Origin: Polaromonas sp.
GTDB lineage: Bacteria; Pseudomonadota; Gammaproteobacteria; Burkholderiales; Burkholderiaceae_C
Length of the DNA: 64,000 nt
Assembly (NCBI RefSeq): GCF_029945925.1
Contig: NZ_JAQSDN010000035.1
Coordinates: 1 to 64,000 of the forward strand
Reading direction: 5' to 3'
This document shows positions 34,857 through 44,598 of this stretch, piece by piece. The notes under the pieces were generated by a model. That model did no database searches and was not told where the DNA came from. It saw only the letters and a list, made by a program, of their open reading frames with translations. The position numbers and the translations under genes were made by a program. How positions within the stretch are numbered: position 1 is the first letter of the stretch; the number at the start of each line of letters is the position of its first letter.

Positions 34857-34920
34857 CCAGGTTTCAGAATAGTTGTCGCCTCCGATTTTCCGCGGGTTAT
34901 CCGCACCGGAGCGACATTTC

Positions 34921-35436
34921 ATGCATAGAAAACCTCATACACATCACTCCCCCGAATTCAAGGAGCAGGCACTGCTCAAAGCGAGGCATCGCGGAACGCG
35001 TTCACTTTTAAACCTTGCTGGCGAGTTGAACATGTCGCCTGGCACCCTCAAGCGATGGGTACTGGACTCAGGCAAGGCGGCCGAACAGGCTCACGGGGAG
35101 ACAAGCGCTGCACTGGACGGCCCTGCTGCCTCCTGGTCGCCATCGCAACGGCTGACGGCCTTGCAGGAAAGCTACGCATTGAATGGCTCAGCCCTGGCTG
35201 GCTGGTGCCGCGAGCGTGGCGTGTTCGAGCACCAGCTGGCGCAGTGGCGCGAAGACTTCTGTACCCCCATCGCGCCCGCCTCGCGCGAGGCCACTGGCGC
35301 CTTTCGCGAACTGCAGCGTCAGCACGATCAGTTGCAGCGTGAGCTGCGGCGCAAGGAGAAAGCACTGGCCGAAGTGGCCGCGTTGCTGGTGTTGCAAAAA
35401 AATTTCCAGGCGCTGCTGGAGGGCGCGGACAAATGA
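34921..35436 (+). CDS. IS3-family OrfA (helix-turn-helix transposase subunit)
   Basis: A 171-residue OrfA starting MHRKPHTHHSPEFKEQAL. The N-terminal helix-turn-helix (LNLAGELNMSPGTLKRWV) is followed by a C-terminal coiled-coil-like stretch (FRELQRQHDQLQRELRRKEKALAEVAALL) that in IS3 elements mediates multimerisation. The stop overlaps the orfB ATG (ATGA). It appears intact, unlike orfB. Confidence 0.78.
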   Translation: MHRKPHTHHSPEFKEQALLKARHRGTRSLLNLAGELNMSPGTLKRWVLDSGKAAEQAHGETSAALDGPAASWSPSQRLTALQESYALNGSALAGWCRERGVFEHQLAQWREDFCTPIAPASREATGAFRELQRQHDQLQRELRRKEKALAEVAALLVLQKNFQALLEGADK

Positions 35437-36405
35437 CGTCCGTCCAGCAGCGCCAAAAGTTGCTCGGCCCGATAACCCAAGCCTGCGCCGACGGGGCGCG
35501 CTTGAAGCCGGCTTGCCGTCAGATCGGCGTCGTGCCGCAGCGTGCAGCGCTGGCAGCGCAAGGAGCCTGCCGAGGGGGACCAGCGCCCTTCGGACAAGCG
35601 GCGCTACGTGTGCCCTCCCAACAAGCTGCGTGAAGAAGAGCGCCAGGCCGTGATGGCCACGCTCAACAGCGAAGCGTTCAAGGACTTGCCGCCGAGTCAA
35701 GTCGTGCCGCGCCTGGCGGACACGGGTGTCTATGTGGCGTCCGAGTCCACGATGTACCGCCTGCTGCGACAGGAGGGCTAGCTGGCCCATCGGCGATCAG
35801 AGCGCGCAGCGCAAAAGCGTAGCAAGCCGCGCGCCCTGGCCGCGACAGGACCCGATCAGGTGTTCTGTTGGGATATCACCTATCTGCCTACCCAGGTGCG
35901 CGGCCAGCACTTTTATCTGTACCTGTTTGATGACTTGTTCAGCCGCAAGATCGTCGGCTGGCAGGTGTTCGATGGCGAGAGCGCCGATCTGGCCAGCCAG
36001 TTGCTGCAGGGCATCTGTGCGCGGCAAAGCATCCGCCCCGGCCAGTTGACGGTGCATTCGGACAATGGCGCGCCCATAAAGGGCGAAACCATGCTGGCCA
36101 CCATGCAGCGCCTGGGTGTGACCCACACGCGCAGCCGTCCATCCGTGAGCAATGACAATCCGTACGCGGAATCGGCGTTCAGAACGCTCAAATACCGCCC
36201 CCAGCTGCCCGTCAAGCCGTTTGAAAACCTGCTGGCCGCGCGGCGCTGGGTCACAGATTTGGCGCACTGGTACAACCATCAGCATCGCCACAGCGCCATC
36301 GGCTTCGTGACACCAGCGCAACGCCATGCCGGCCTAGACAGGGCCCTGCTTGAGGAGCGCGCGCTCGTCTATGAACGGGCCCGCCAGGAAAATCCGCAGC
36401 GCTGA
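35433..36405 (+). pseudogene. IS3-family OrfB integrase-type transposase, frameshift and nonsense
   Basis: The first ~35 codons from ATG 35433 are in one frame. Homology then moves to another frame at about 35535 (QRWQRKEPAEGDQRPSDKRRY), indicating a lost base. In that frame a TAG at 35779-35781 interrupts LRQEG-LAHRRS, probably a former CAG. Beyond it the catalytic core is intact: WDITYLP (Asp), HSDNGAP (Asp), NDNPYAESAF (Glu). Two independent lesions make it inactive. Confidence 0.85.
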
Positions 36406-36531
36406 TCAGGGCAGGCCCGCCAGTGGGCGCATGTCGAAGCCGTTCACCTGAACCCTGACACCCAGCAACAAACCAAGGAGCCTCAGCACACTCAAAAAGC
36501 AGCCTGACTCACTTCACTTCAGGCGACAACT

Positions 36532-36966
36532 TCCTTGACAGCCACCGTCAATGTGAAGGCCGTGTTCTACGTGACCCGCATGGTGGTCAAGGGACTGCTG
36601 GCAGCTGGCCTGCCGGGCTCGGTGATCAATGTGTCGTCGCAGATGGGCCGGGTAGGCAGCCCGCGCCGCACACTATACTGCGCGAGCAAGCACGCCATCG
36701 AAGGCATGAGCAAGTCGCTCGCTTGGGAACTTGGGCACGCCAACATCCGCGTGAACACGGTCTGCCCGACCTTCATTGAAACCGCGATGACCGCAAACAT
36801 GTTCGAAGACATCGCGTTTCGCGTATGGGTCACCGGCAGGATCGCACTCGGCAGGCTCGGGAAGATCGAGGAGACCATGGGCGCGATCGTGTTTCTGGCC
36901 AGCGATGCGTCAAGCCTTGTGACGGGCAGCGCGCTCATGCTCGACGGTGGGTGGACGGCGGCATGA
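36532..36966 (+). pseudogene. Short-chain dehydrogenase/reductase, N-terminally truncated
   Basis: About 143 residues from the C-terminal part of an SDR oxidoreductase. NVKAVFYVTRMVVKGLL begins mid-protein and the catalytic YCASKHA (Tyr and Lys of YxxxK) is present. INVSSQMG holds the catalytic Ser region and LMLDGGWTAA is the typical end. The N-terminal NAD-binding Rossmann part is lost at the IS3 right end near 36531. The stop overlaps the LacI start (ATGA), so the regulator belonged to the same operon. Confidence 0.85.
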
Positions 36967-37988
36967 AGTCCAGCACCACAGCCCAAGAAGTGGCGCGCCT
37001 TGCGCAGGTATCGCAGTCCGCCGTGAGCCGCACCTTTACCCCAGGCGCGAGCGTGTCAGAAGAAACGCGCAGCAAGGTACTGGTCGCGGCCAAGGCCCTG
37101 GGCTATCGGCCCAACGCGCTGGCGCGCAGCCTCATCACGCGGCGCAGCCGAATCATCGCGCTGGTCATGAGCTACCTTGAGAACCAGTTCTATCCCCTGG
37201 TGATCGAGAGGCTCTCGCAGAAGCTGCAGAAACAGGGCTACCACGTGCTGTTGTTCATCAGCGAGCTGAACGATGCCGATGGCGTAATTGCCGAAATCCT
37301 ACAGTATCAGGTCGATGGCATTGTGATGGCGTCCACCATGCTGTCGTCTGACCTCGCCAAAAATTGCACCGACTCGGGCGTGCCGGTCGTGCTGTTCAAC
37401 CGTGTGGCGGACTCCAGCGCGCTGGCCCGGCACACCACGAGCTCGGTGACTTCCGACAACTACCGTGGCGGACGAATGGTGGCCGAGCTGCTGATGGGGC
37501 GCGGGCATAAAAAGATCGCCTTTCTCGCCGGGCTGGAGAACTCGTCAACCAGCGTGGATCGCGAAAAGGGCTTCAACGAAGCGCTGCGGGAAGGTGGCGG
37601 CTCGGTCTTCCGCCGCGCGGTGGGCCACTACAGCTTTGAAGGCGCGCAGCAGGCGACGCGCGCGCTCTTTGCTGGCGTCGATCAGCCCGACGCAGTCTTC
37701 GTCGCCAACGATCATATGGCGATTGCCGCCATGGATGTACTTCGCATCGAGTTGGGCCTGCGTATACCGCAGGACGTCAGCGTGATGGGCTTTGACGACG
37801 TGCCGCAAGCGGCCTGGGGCTCGTATCAGCTCACCACCGTGGTGCAAAGCGTCGAGGATATGGTCGACGCCACGGTGGATCTTTTGCACGACCAGATGCA
37901 GGGCGAAGTTCGTCCGCGCAAGGTTGTCATCCCCTGCCGCGTGGTGGAGCGCCAGTCGGTACGGGATTTCCGACTACTTGTCGGATGA
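36963..37988 (+). CDS. LacI-family transcriptional regulator
   Basis: A 341-residue LacI/GalR regulator. The N-terminal helix-turn-helix and hinge (TAQEVARLAQVSQSAVSRTFTPGASVSEETR, then KALGYRPNALARSL) precede a sugar-binding core ending in VSVMGFDDVPQAAW. ATG 36963 overlaps the SDR stop. It probably represses the Bug/sulfatase/kinase operon that starts at 38216. A possible operator with a central CG lies at 38103-38113. Confidence 0.88.
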   Translation: MKSSTTAQEVARLAQVSQSAVSRTFTPGASVSEETRSKVLVAAKALGYRPNALARSLITRRSRIIALVMSYLENQFYPLVIERLSQKLQKQGYHVLLFISELNDADGVIAEILQYQVDGIVMASTMLSSDLAKNCTDSGVPVVLFNRVADSSALARHTTSSVTSDNYRGGRMVAELLMGRGHKKIAFLAGLENSSTSVDREKGFNEALREGGGSVFRRAVGHYSFEGAQQATRALFAGVDQPDAVFVANDHMAIAAMDVLRIELGLRIPQDVSVMGFDDVPQAAWGSYQLTTVVQSVEDMVDATVDLLHDQMQGEVRPRKVVIPCRVVERQSVRDFRLLVG

Positions 37989-38102
37989 GATCGGTGCTTT
38001 CGGGATCGATAACGACCTACCTCGGGGGCAGGAAGACGGCTAGATGCTTTTCAAAACCGGCCCCGTTCGCTGTACGAATGGTGCTTTGATGAGTCGAAGG
38101 GC

Positions 38103-38157
38103 GAAAACGTTCATAAATAATCACAAATGTCCAAAATCAGTCAAATTCTTCTATACT
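38103..38157 (+). promoter_or_regulatory. Candidate promoter and LacI-type operator
   Basis: In the 227-bp gap before the Bug gene, GAAAACGTTCA (38103-38113) is close to the AA-N-CG-N-TT core of LacI-family operators. A TATACT that fits a -10 element lies at about 38152-38157. No clear -35 is visible. Assigned by pattern only. Confidence 0.3.
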
Positions 38158-38215
38158 TCCGTCTAGCCTAGGCGCTGGGCCGAAGCGGGCCGATTTCAAA
38201 AACAGGAGACAGACG

Positions 38216-39217
38216 ATGTTCGATAAAACCATCAACAGGCGTGGTGCATTGCAAACGGTGGCCAGCCTGGCAGCCGCTGCTGCCGGTTCCTCTTCCTGGG
38301 CACAAGGCGCAGCCTCGAGCTGGCCGCAGCGCCCCGTCAAGATCGTCGTGCCGGTGGCCGCCGGCGGCATCATTGATCTGCTGGCGCGCGCTGTCGGAAA
38401 GGCTCTCACGCCTCGGCTGAACACGACCATCGTCGTCGACTCCAAGCCGGGGGCGGATCACATGATCGGCACCCAGGTTGTGTCGCGCAGCGATCCCGAC
38501 GGCTACACTTGGCTGTTCGCGTCGGTGCCTTTCACCGTCACTCCGTTTTTGCGGCGCGATCCGGGCTACGACGTCCTGAAGGATTTCAGGCCGCTGCAGT
38601 TGATCGCGTCGAGCCCCAACGTGCTGGTCGTACCTACGGGCGTGCAGGCCAAAACCGTCAAGGAATTCGTCGCCCTGGCCAAGAGCAAGCCCGGTGCCAT
38701 GAGCTATGCCAATCCGGGAAACGGATCGTCCAATCACCTGGGGATGGAGTTGCTCAAAAGCGAAGCCGGGATCGACATACTCGGCATCCCCTACAAGGGC
38801 CAGCCGCCTGCGATCACCGATCTCTTGGCGGGCCGCGTACAGGCCATGATGATCAGCGGCTCGCTGGCCGCGACCCACGTGGCAGCTGGCACGATCCGGC
38901 CGCTGGCGGTCATCGCTACCCAGCGCTTGCGCAGCATGCCTGACGTTCCGACCATTGCCGAAGCCGGATTCCCGCGCGCCGACGTCATCCCCTGGTTCGG
39001 CCTGCTGATGCCCGCCAAAACCCCCGACGTGATCGCGGACAAGGCCGCTGCCGAACTGGGCGCCGCGCTGAGATCGCCCGGCCTGATCGCGGACATCGAG
39101 AGCATTGGCGCGACGCCTTACGCGTCGAATTCGCCCGCCGAATTCGACAAGTTCCTTCGCGCTGACATGGCCAAGTGGCCGGCGGTGCTGAGCCGCGCCG
39201 GGCTCGAAAAAACCTGA
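38216..39217 (+). CDS. Bug/TctC-family tripartite tricarboxylate-type receptor
   Basis: A 333-residue periplasmic solute receptor. A signal peptide with a twin-arginine-like NRRGAL start ends near SSSWAQG. The mature part has the Bug signature WPQRPVKIVVPVAAGGIIDLLAR, then VDSKPGADHMIGTQVV and SYANPGNGSSNHLGMEL. An AGGAGACAG ribosome site precedes ATG 38216. No TctA/TctB membrane genes are adjacent, which is usual for the many orphan Bug receptors of Burkholderiales. It may sense or deliver the acid sugar used by the downstream enzymes. Confidence 0.9.
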   Translation: MFDKTINRRGALQTVASLAAAAAGSSSWAQGAASSWPQRPVKIVVPVAAGGIIDLLARAVGKALTPRLNTTIVVDSKPGADHMIGTQVVSRSDPDGYTWLFASVPFTVTPFLRRDPGYDVLKDFRPLQLIASSPNVLVVPTGVQAKTVKEFVALAKSKPGAMSYANPGNGSSNHLGMELLKSEAGIDILGIPYKGQPPAITDLLAGRVQAMMISGSLAATHVAAGTIRPLAVIATQRLRSMPDVPTIAEAGFPRADVIPWFGLLMPAKTPDVIADKAAAELGAALRSPGLIADIESIGATPYASNSPAEFDKFLRADMAKWPAVLSRAGLEKT

Positions 39218-39236
39218 ACCATCCCGAATTCAAAAG

Positions 39237-41414
39237 ATGCCAAATACCAAGCGCCCCAATGTCCTGTTGATCGTGCTCGACGATGTCGGCTTTTCCGACC
39301 TGGGCTGCTATGGGTCGGAAATTCCGACCCCGCGCATGGACAGGCTTGCGCAGCAAGGTGTGCGCTACAACAATTTCCATGTCACCGCAATGTGTTCCCC
39401 GACACGCGCATGTCTGCTGACGGGCCGCAATGCCCATTCGGTGGGCGTCGGCATCATCGCGGAATGGGCGAACGGCCAGCCCGGCTACGACGGGCGTCTT
39501 TATCCCAATGCCGGCACACTGCCCGAAGTCCTGCGCCAGGAAGGCTATAACACGATGGCCGTGGGAAAGTGGCACCTGGCCGGCACCGAAGAGTACGGCG
39601 CGGCTGGTCCTTTTTCCAACTGGCCGCTGGGCAAGGGCTTCAATCGCTGGTACGGATTCCATGGAGCTCTGGCCGACCAGTATTACCCCGAGCTCTATGT
39701 CGACAACCATCCGATCCACCTGGATCCGCCACCGGACTATCACCTAAGCGTTGACCTGGTGGACCAGAGCATCGGCATGATCCGCGATCACTGCACCAGC
39801 GCACCCGACTCGCCTTTCCTGATGTACTTGGCGTTCGGCGCCTGCCACTGGCCGCATCAGGCACCTGCCCACTACATCGACAAGTTCAGCGGCAAGTACG
39901 ACCGCGGCTGGGACAAGGTGCGTGAAGAGCGCCTGGAAGCCCAGATCCGCATCGGTATCGTCCCGCCGGCAACGCAGCTGGCCCCACGCAACGACGACGT
40001 GCTGCCCTGGAGCGAAGTCCAGGCAGACGACGCGGTGCTGCGGCTGAGCACCCGTCTGCAGGAGGCCTATGCGGGCTTCCTGGTGCATACCGATGACCAG
40101 ATCGGGCGGCTGATCGATCACCTTGAGAACGCCGGCATTCTGGACGACACCATCGTCATCCTGCTGTCGGACAACGGCGCCAGCCCCGAAGGCGGCGCCA
40201 CCGGGGCGATCAACCTGCGCAAGCACATGGTCTACGAACTGGATGATCCGGTGCAGGCGCTGCAGCACCTGGACAAGATCGGCACCGCGAAAGCATTCAA
40301 CCACTATCCGACAGGCTGGGCGCAGGTCAGCAACACGCCGCTGAAGTGGTACAAGAAAGATACACATGGCGGCGGCGTGCGCGCACCGCTGATCGTGCGC
40401 TGGCCCAAGGGCTTTTCCGCCAGCGGTGAAGTCCGCACGCAGTTCCATCACGTCATCGACATCGCGCCTACGCTCTACGACTTCATCGGCGTGACACCGC
40501 CCGATGTGATGGCGGGGGTGGCCCAGCAGCCCATCCACGGCATGAGCATGGCGTACACCTTCGACAATGCCGGCGCGCCGACGCGACGCGATACGCAGTA
40601 CTTTGAACTGCTGGGCGACCGCGCGCTCTGGCAGCAGGGCTGGAAAGCGGTGACGCGCCACAAAAAAGGCACGCCGATGGACCAGGACGTGTGGGAGCTC
40701 TACCACCTGGACAAGGACTTTTCGGAAGCCCGCAATCTGGCGCAAAGCGAACCCGAACGGCTGCGGCTGCTGACACAGCGCTGGCTTGAAGAAGCGCAGA
40801 AGTACAGCGTGTTGCCGCTGGACGATCGCGAATGGGAACGCGCCGCCGAACGCATCCGCGAAGGGTCCCGCCAGCAGTACGAGTATCTGCCGCAGATGGC
40901 GCGCGTCGACCGGCTGATGGCGCCTGACATCACCGGCCGCAGTTTCCGGATAGAGGCCGAACTGACCCGCTCGCAGAAGTCTGCCGACGGCGTGATGTTC
41001 GCCTGGGGCAGCCGCCTGGGGGGCGTGGTGCTTTATGCCCAAGCGGGCTCGTTGGTGCTGGAATACGTGTATTCGCAGGACGTGCGCGTGCGCCTGGAAG
41101 TGCCTGACAGCCTGCCGATGGGCAAGGCGTCAGTGGTGGCCGGCTTCGACCGCGCGGCGGATGGCGGGCTCGAACTGACGCTGGGCGGAACAGGGCTTCA
41201 GACCGCGAAAAGCCGGGTTGCCAAGGCCTGGCCGACGCACGGCATGACTGCGGGCATCTCTTGCGGGCACGACGCGGGGCATCCGGTCAGCGAAGCGTAT
41301 GCCGCGCCGTTTCCCATGGCTGCGGGCGTGCTTCAACGCGTGCGGCTCGACGTGGGGGATCGTGATGGAGCGCCACCTCAACTGCGGCCCGCATCGAGCT
41401 TCCAGGAGGACTGA
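39237..41414 (+). CDS. Sulfatase (arylsulfatase family)
   Basis: A 725-residue type I sulfatase. Metal-binding Asp15-Asp16 are in VLDDVGF. The formylglycine site is Cys53 in CSPTRACLLTGR, the residue that must be oxidised by a formylglycine-generating enzyme. Further catalytic-site landmarks are VGKWHLAG and LLSDNGASPEGG. Residues ~560-725 form an extra C-terminal beta-rich region found in long arylsulfatases. No signal peptide is evident, suggesting a cytoplasmic enzyme. It would remove sulfate from a substrate before the kinase step; the pairing with a DUF1537 kinase is unusual. Confidence 0.88.
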   Translation: MPNTKRPNVLLIVLDDVGFSDLGCYGSEIPTPRMDRLAQQGVRYNNFHVTAMCSPTRACLLTGRNAHSVGVGIIAEWANGQPGYDGRLYPNAGTLPEVLRQEGYNTMAVGKWHLAGTEEYGAAGPFSNWPLGKGFNRWYGFHGALADQYYPELYVDNHPIHLDPPPDYHLSVDLVDQSIGMIRDHCTSAPDSPFLMYLAFGACHWPHQAPAHYIDKFSGKYDRGWDKVREERLEAQIRIGIVPPATQLAPRNDDVLPWSEVQADDAVLRLSTRLQEAYAGFLVHTDDQIGRLIDHLENAGILDDTIVILLSDNGASPEGGATGAINLRKHMVYELDDPVQALQHLDKIGTAKAFNHYPTGWAQVSNTPLKWYKKDTHGGGVRAPLIVRWPKGFSASGEVRTQFHHVIDIAPTLYDFIGVTPPDVMAGVAQQPIHGMSMAYTFDNAGAPTRRDTQYFELLGDRALWQQGWKAVTRHKKGTPMDQDVWELYHLDKDFSEARNLAQSEPERLRLLTQRWLEEAQKYSVLPLDDREWERAAERIREGSRQQYEYLPQMARVDRLMAPDITGRSFRIEAELTRSQKSADGVMFAWGSRLGGVVLYAQAGSLVLEYVYSQDVRVRLEVPDSLPMGKASVVAGFDRAADGGLELTLGGTGLQTAKSRVAKAWPTHGMTAGISCGHDAGHPVSEAYAAPFPMAAGVLQRVRLDVGDRDGAPPQLRPASSFQED

Positions 41415-42707
41415 TTGGACCGCTACCTGATCCTGGCCGACGATCTGACGGGAGCGGCCGACGCCGCCGTCGCGCTGGCAGGGCCGGCCCTTGACGCCCA
41501 GGTGTTCCTGGACTTCGCGGCGGCAGCACGGGCAACCGCGAAGGTCGCGTCTGTCGACCTGAATACGCGTGCGATGGCGCAAGCCGATGCGGCAGCAACC
41601 GTGGCACGGGCCACTGCGGGATGGGTTGGCAGTGGTCGCCAGGTATTCAAGAAGGTCGATTCGATGTTGCGTGGGCATATCGGTGCGGAACTCGCGACGC
41701 TGTGCCGGGGCCTTCGCGCTGCCCATGGCCAGGCGCTTGTGCCGCCGCTGCTTTGCATCGTCGCACCTGCGCATCCCGCACTGGGCAGGACGGTGGACGG
41801 CGGCCGATTGAGCGTCCACGGCATCCCCGCATCCGCGCCGGCCGTGCCACTGGCGGACGATCTGGCATCTTTCGGGTTGGCTTGTACCGCGCTCGACATT
41901 GCAACGCTCAGATCGACCTCCCCGCAGGCACTGTCGTCCCTGATGGAATCAGTCGCCGGCGTGGCGGCGCCAGAGCTTGCCCCGGCACTGGTCTGCGATG
42001 CGCTCACCGTGCACGACATGCGGCTTGTCGCCGATGCAGCGTTTCGGGCCCGGGTGACGCCTGTCTGGGTCGGCAGCGGGGGGCTGGCACAGGCGTTGGG
42101 GGCGCAGCTCGAAGTGCGCGCCGTCGATGTCCCGGTCGGAATCCAGGCAACACAGGCGGACGAGGAGGCGAACAAGAGCCTTGCGTTTGTTGTCGGGAGT
42201 TTTTCCCCGGTAGCCAGGCAACAGATACGCGCGCTGGTCGACACTGGAGAAGTCACGTGCGTGGCCTTGTCGATCAACGATCTTCTGAATGCGCAAGCGG
42301 GCAATGTCCCTGGCTGCATCGACGCATTGCTGGCAGCTGGACGCGACCTGGTGCTCTGCGTCGATCCAGATCTCGAGGTTCGCCCCGAACTGGCTGAAAC
42401 CGTGGCGCGGGGCCTGGCGGCCATCGTGGCGCCCCGCGTTGACCGACTGGCTGCGCTGGTTTGCTGCGGCGGCGATACGTCGCGCGCGCTGCTTGCCTCC
42501 ATGCGCATCCAGAGTCTATGCGTTCGCCGGTCCACCGAGACCGGCTCCACCCATGCACGGTCGCAGTCCTATCCCGACCTGCCGATGATCCTGAAGGCAG
42601 GAGCCTTCGGCGACGCTGGGCTGCTGGTGCGCCTGCGCAGCCAGCTGGTTTCTGCGCATGGACATCTTCCTGCACCCTCATCGCTTTCATCCAAGGTCAT
42701 TCCGTGA
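41415..42707 (+). CDS. Four-carbon acid-sugar kinase (DUF1537 family)
   Basis: A 430-residue kinase. The N-terminal domain starts YLILADDLTGAADAA and has KKVDSMLRGHIGAELA, the family's substrate-binding signature. The C-terminal nucleotide-binding domain has AALVCCGGDTSRALL and ILKAGAFGD. The TTG at 41415 is taken as start: it directly follows the sulfatase stop and is preceded by AGGAGGA. Family members phosphorylate D-threonate, D-erythronate or 2-oxo-tetronates, and the PdxA2-type gene next door performs the following oxidation/decarboxylation. Confidence 0.86.
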   Translation: MDRYLILADDLTGAADAAVALAGPALDAQVFLDFAAAARATAKVASVDLNTRAMAQADAAATVARATAGWVGSGRQVFKKVDSMLRGHIGAELATLCRGLRAAHGQALVPPLLCIVAPAHPALGRTVDGGRLSVHGIPASAPAVPLADDLASFGLACTALDIATLRSTSPQALSSLMESVAGVAAPELAPALVCDALTVHDMRLVADAAFRARVTPVWVGSGGLAQALGAQLEVRAVDVPVGIQATQADEEANKSLAFVVGSFSPVARQQIRALVDTGEVTCVALSINDLLNAQAGNVPGCIDALLAAGRDLVLCVDPDLEVRPELAETVARGLAAIVAPRVDRLAALVCCGGDTSRALLASMRIQSLCVRRSTETGSTHARSQSYPDLPMILKAGAFGDAGLLVRLRSQLVSAHGHLPAPSSLSSKVIP

Positions 42708-43738
42708 ACACCATCGCAAGCTCCGCATCCCCATCCACTTTGCTGCCGGTGATTGCCATCACCATGGGCGATGCAGCGGGCGTCGGCCCCGAGATCATCG
42801 TCAAGGCGCTGGCCCGCCCCGCCATCTACGACACATGCCGCCCACTGGTGATCGGCGACGCCGCGCGCCTTGAAGTGGCGGCAAGGATCGTCAAGAAGGA
42901 TGTGGTCGTCCATCGTGTAGGTCAACCGTTGGAAGCCCTGTTCCAGTCCGGCACCATCGACTGCATCGACTTGCCGCTGATTCCGGCGGACCTGCCTTTC
43001 GGCCAACTGTCGAGCATCGCGGGTGACGCAGCCTATCGCTTCATCGCGCGCGCCGTCGAACTGGGCATGGCGCATGAAGTGGACGCGATCTGCACCGCGC
43101 CGCTGAACAAGGAAGCGCTTCATGCGGGTGGCCACCGTTTCCCGGGTCACACTGAACTTCTAGCCGCGCTGACAGGCACGCCCGAGGTGTCGATGATGCT
43201 GTCGTCTCCGAAGCTGAAAGTGATCCATGTGACCACTCACATGGGCTTGCTCGATGCGATTGAAAAGATCGAGCCGGCCCTGGTCGGCCGCACGATCACC
43301 CGCATTCACGACACGCTGCGCCTGTCGGGCATTGATGCGCCGCGCATCGGCGTTTGCGGTATCAATCCGCATGCCGGTGAGAACGGCTTGTTCGGTCGCG
43401 GCGAAGAAGCCGAGAAAATCATTCCCGCGATCGAAGCGGCGCGGGGCCGCGGAATCGACGTGCAGGGCCCCTTGCCGGCGGACACGCTGTTCTTTCTCGC
43501 CGCGCGCGGCGACTTCGACGGCGTGGTGGCGATGTACCATGATCAGGGGCACGGGCCGGTCAAGGTCATGGGCCTGGAATCGGGCGTGAACGTCACGATC
43601 GGTCTGCCGGTGATCCGTACTTCGGTCGACCATGGCACGGCCTTTGACATTGCCGGCACTGGTGTGGCCGATGAAGGCAGCCTGATCGAAGCGCTGCGCC
43701 AGGCCATCGCACTGGCGCCACGCAGGGCGCAATCGTAA
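42704..43738 (+). CDS. pdxA2: PdxA2-type 4-phospho-acid-sugar dehydrogenase
   Basis: A 344-residue protein of the 4-hydroxythreonine-4-phosphate dehydrogenase family. Landmarks: ITMGDAAGVGPEI, CTAPLNKEALHAGGHRFPGHTELLA (metal His), GLLDAIEKI, GINPHAGENGLFG, MYHDQGHGPVK. The GTG at 42704 overlaps the kinase stop. Linkage to a DUF1537 kinase, and not to vitamin B6 genes, points to the catabolic PdxA2 branch, which oxidises and decarboxylates D-threonate/erythronate 4-phosphate to dihydroxyacetone phosphate. Confidence 0.87.
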   Translation: MNTIASSASPSTLLPVIAITMGDAAGVGPEIIVKALARPAIYDTCRPLVIGDAARLEVAARIVKKDVVVHRVGQPLEALFQSGTIDCIDLPLIPADLPFGQLSSIAGDAAYRFIARAVELGMAHEVDAICTAPLNKEALHAGGHRFPGHTELLAALTGTPEVSMMLSSPKLKVIHVTTHMGLLDAIEKIEPALVGRTITRIHDTLRLSGIDAPRIGVCGINPHAGENGLFGRGEEAEKIIPAIEAARGRGIDVQGPLPADTLFFLAARGDFDGVVAMYHDQGHGPVKVMGLESGVNVTIGLPVIRTSVDHGTAFDIAGTGVADEGSLIEALRQAIALAPRRAQS

Positions 43739-43757
43739 CCGGTGTGGTAACCGGGGG

Positions 43758-44570
43758 ATGAACTGGCTGGGTGACAAGATGGAGAAAAGGAAGCGGCCGT
43801 TGTTGGTGCCCGAGCGGCATGCGTTGATCCTGAAACACTTGCAGGACCACGACAGCGCGTCGGTCGAAACCCTGACCTGGCTGACGGGGTCTTCCGAATC
43901 GACGATCCGGCGCGACCTGCTGGAGTTGAGTGCGCGCGACAGCGGCTTGCGCCGCACGCATGGCGGGGTGGTCAGCGGCCGGCTTGAATCGTCCACCTAC
44001 GAGCCGCCCGCCCAGGTGGCAGAGCTACTGAACCGCGCGTCCAAGCAGCGCATTGGCGCCGCTGCCGCTGCGATGATTGCCGACGGTGAAAGCGTCATGT
44101 TCGACAGCGGCACCACGGTCATGGAAGCGGCTCGCGTGGCAATCAGGGGCGGACTGAGCATGACCGCGATCACCAACGACCTAGCGATCGCGCAGGTCCT
44201 CAACACATCGCCGTCGATCAACGTAATCGTGACCGGCGGCACGGTGCGCCCCCACAGCAATACGCTGTTTGGTCCACCCGCCGCCGAGCTGCTGCAGATG
44301 GTGCACGTGGACCTGCTTTTCCTGGGGGCGCATGCGGTTTCGCAGTCCGGGCTGACGGAAAGCTCCATGGAGATTGCCCAGATCAAGCAGCGCATGGTGG
44401 CGTCGGCCAAGCGGGTCATTCTGCTGGCCGACCAGTCCAAGTTCGAACGGCGGTCGTTCGCCCACATCTGCGGGCTGGCCGATGTGGATGTGCTGCTGAC
44501 CGATGCCGCGCCCGGCGCGGCGCTTGCCGAAGAACTGCGCCAGGCTGGCGTGGAAGTCCGGTTGGTCTAG
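43758..44570 (+). CDS. DeoR-family transcriptional regulator
   Basis: A 270-residue regulator. The N-terminal DeoR helix-turn-helix (VETLTWLTGSSESTIRRDLLEL, about residues 36-60) is followed by a sugar-phosphate-binding domain with ITNDLAIAQVL, VTGGTVRPHSNTLFGP and a VILLADQSKFERRSF end typical of the family. It sits mid-operon, 19 bases after pdxA2. It would respond to a phosphorylated intermediate made by the kinase. ATG 43758 has GGGGG upstream; ATG 43779 is an alternative. Confidence 0.86.
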   Translation: MNWLGDKMEKRKRPLLVPERHALILKHLQDHDSASVETLTWLTGSSESTIRRDLLELSARDSGLRRTHGGVVSGRLESSTYEPPAQVAELLNRASKQRIGAAAAAMIADGESVMFDSGTTVMEAARVAIRGGLSMTAITNDLAIAQVLNTSPSINVIVTGGTVRPHSNTLFGPPAAELLQMVHVDLLFLGAHAVSQSGLTESSMEIAQIKQRMVASAKRVILLADQSKFERRSFAHICGLADVDVLLTDAAPGAALAEELRQAGVEVRLV

Positions 44571-44598
44571 TTTTTTTGGACCGTTGCGAAAGCTCACG

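Larger units (their letters stand above)
34871..36531 (+). mobile_element. IS3-family insertion sequence, decayed
   Basis: An element of about 1.66 kb with short matching ends: AGTTGTCGCCT at 34871-34881 and its complement at 36521-36531. It carries orfA and orfB in the usual overlapping order, but orfB is broken. No target duplication is evident. On the right it abuts a truncated SDR gene; on the left, the IS6 remnant. Confidence 0.65.

Noticed and set aside
39744-41042. 432-codon minus-strand frame inside the sulfatase gene
   Set aside because: No domain; the plus-strand sulfatase has intact CSPTR and metal-binding motifs across the same DNA.
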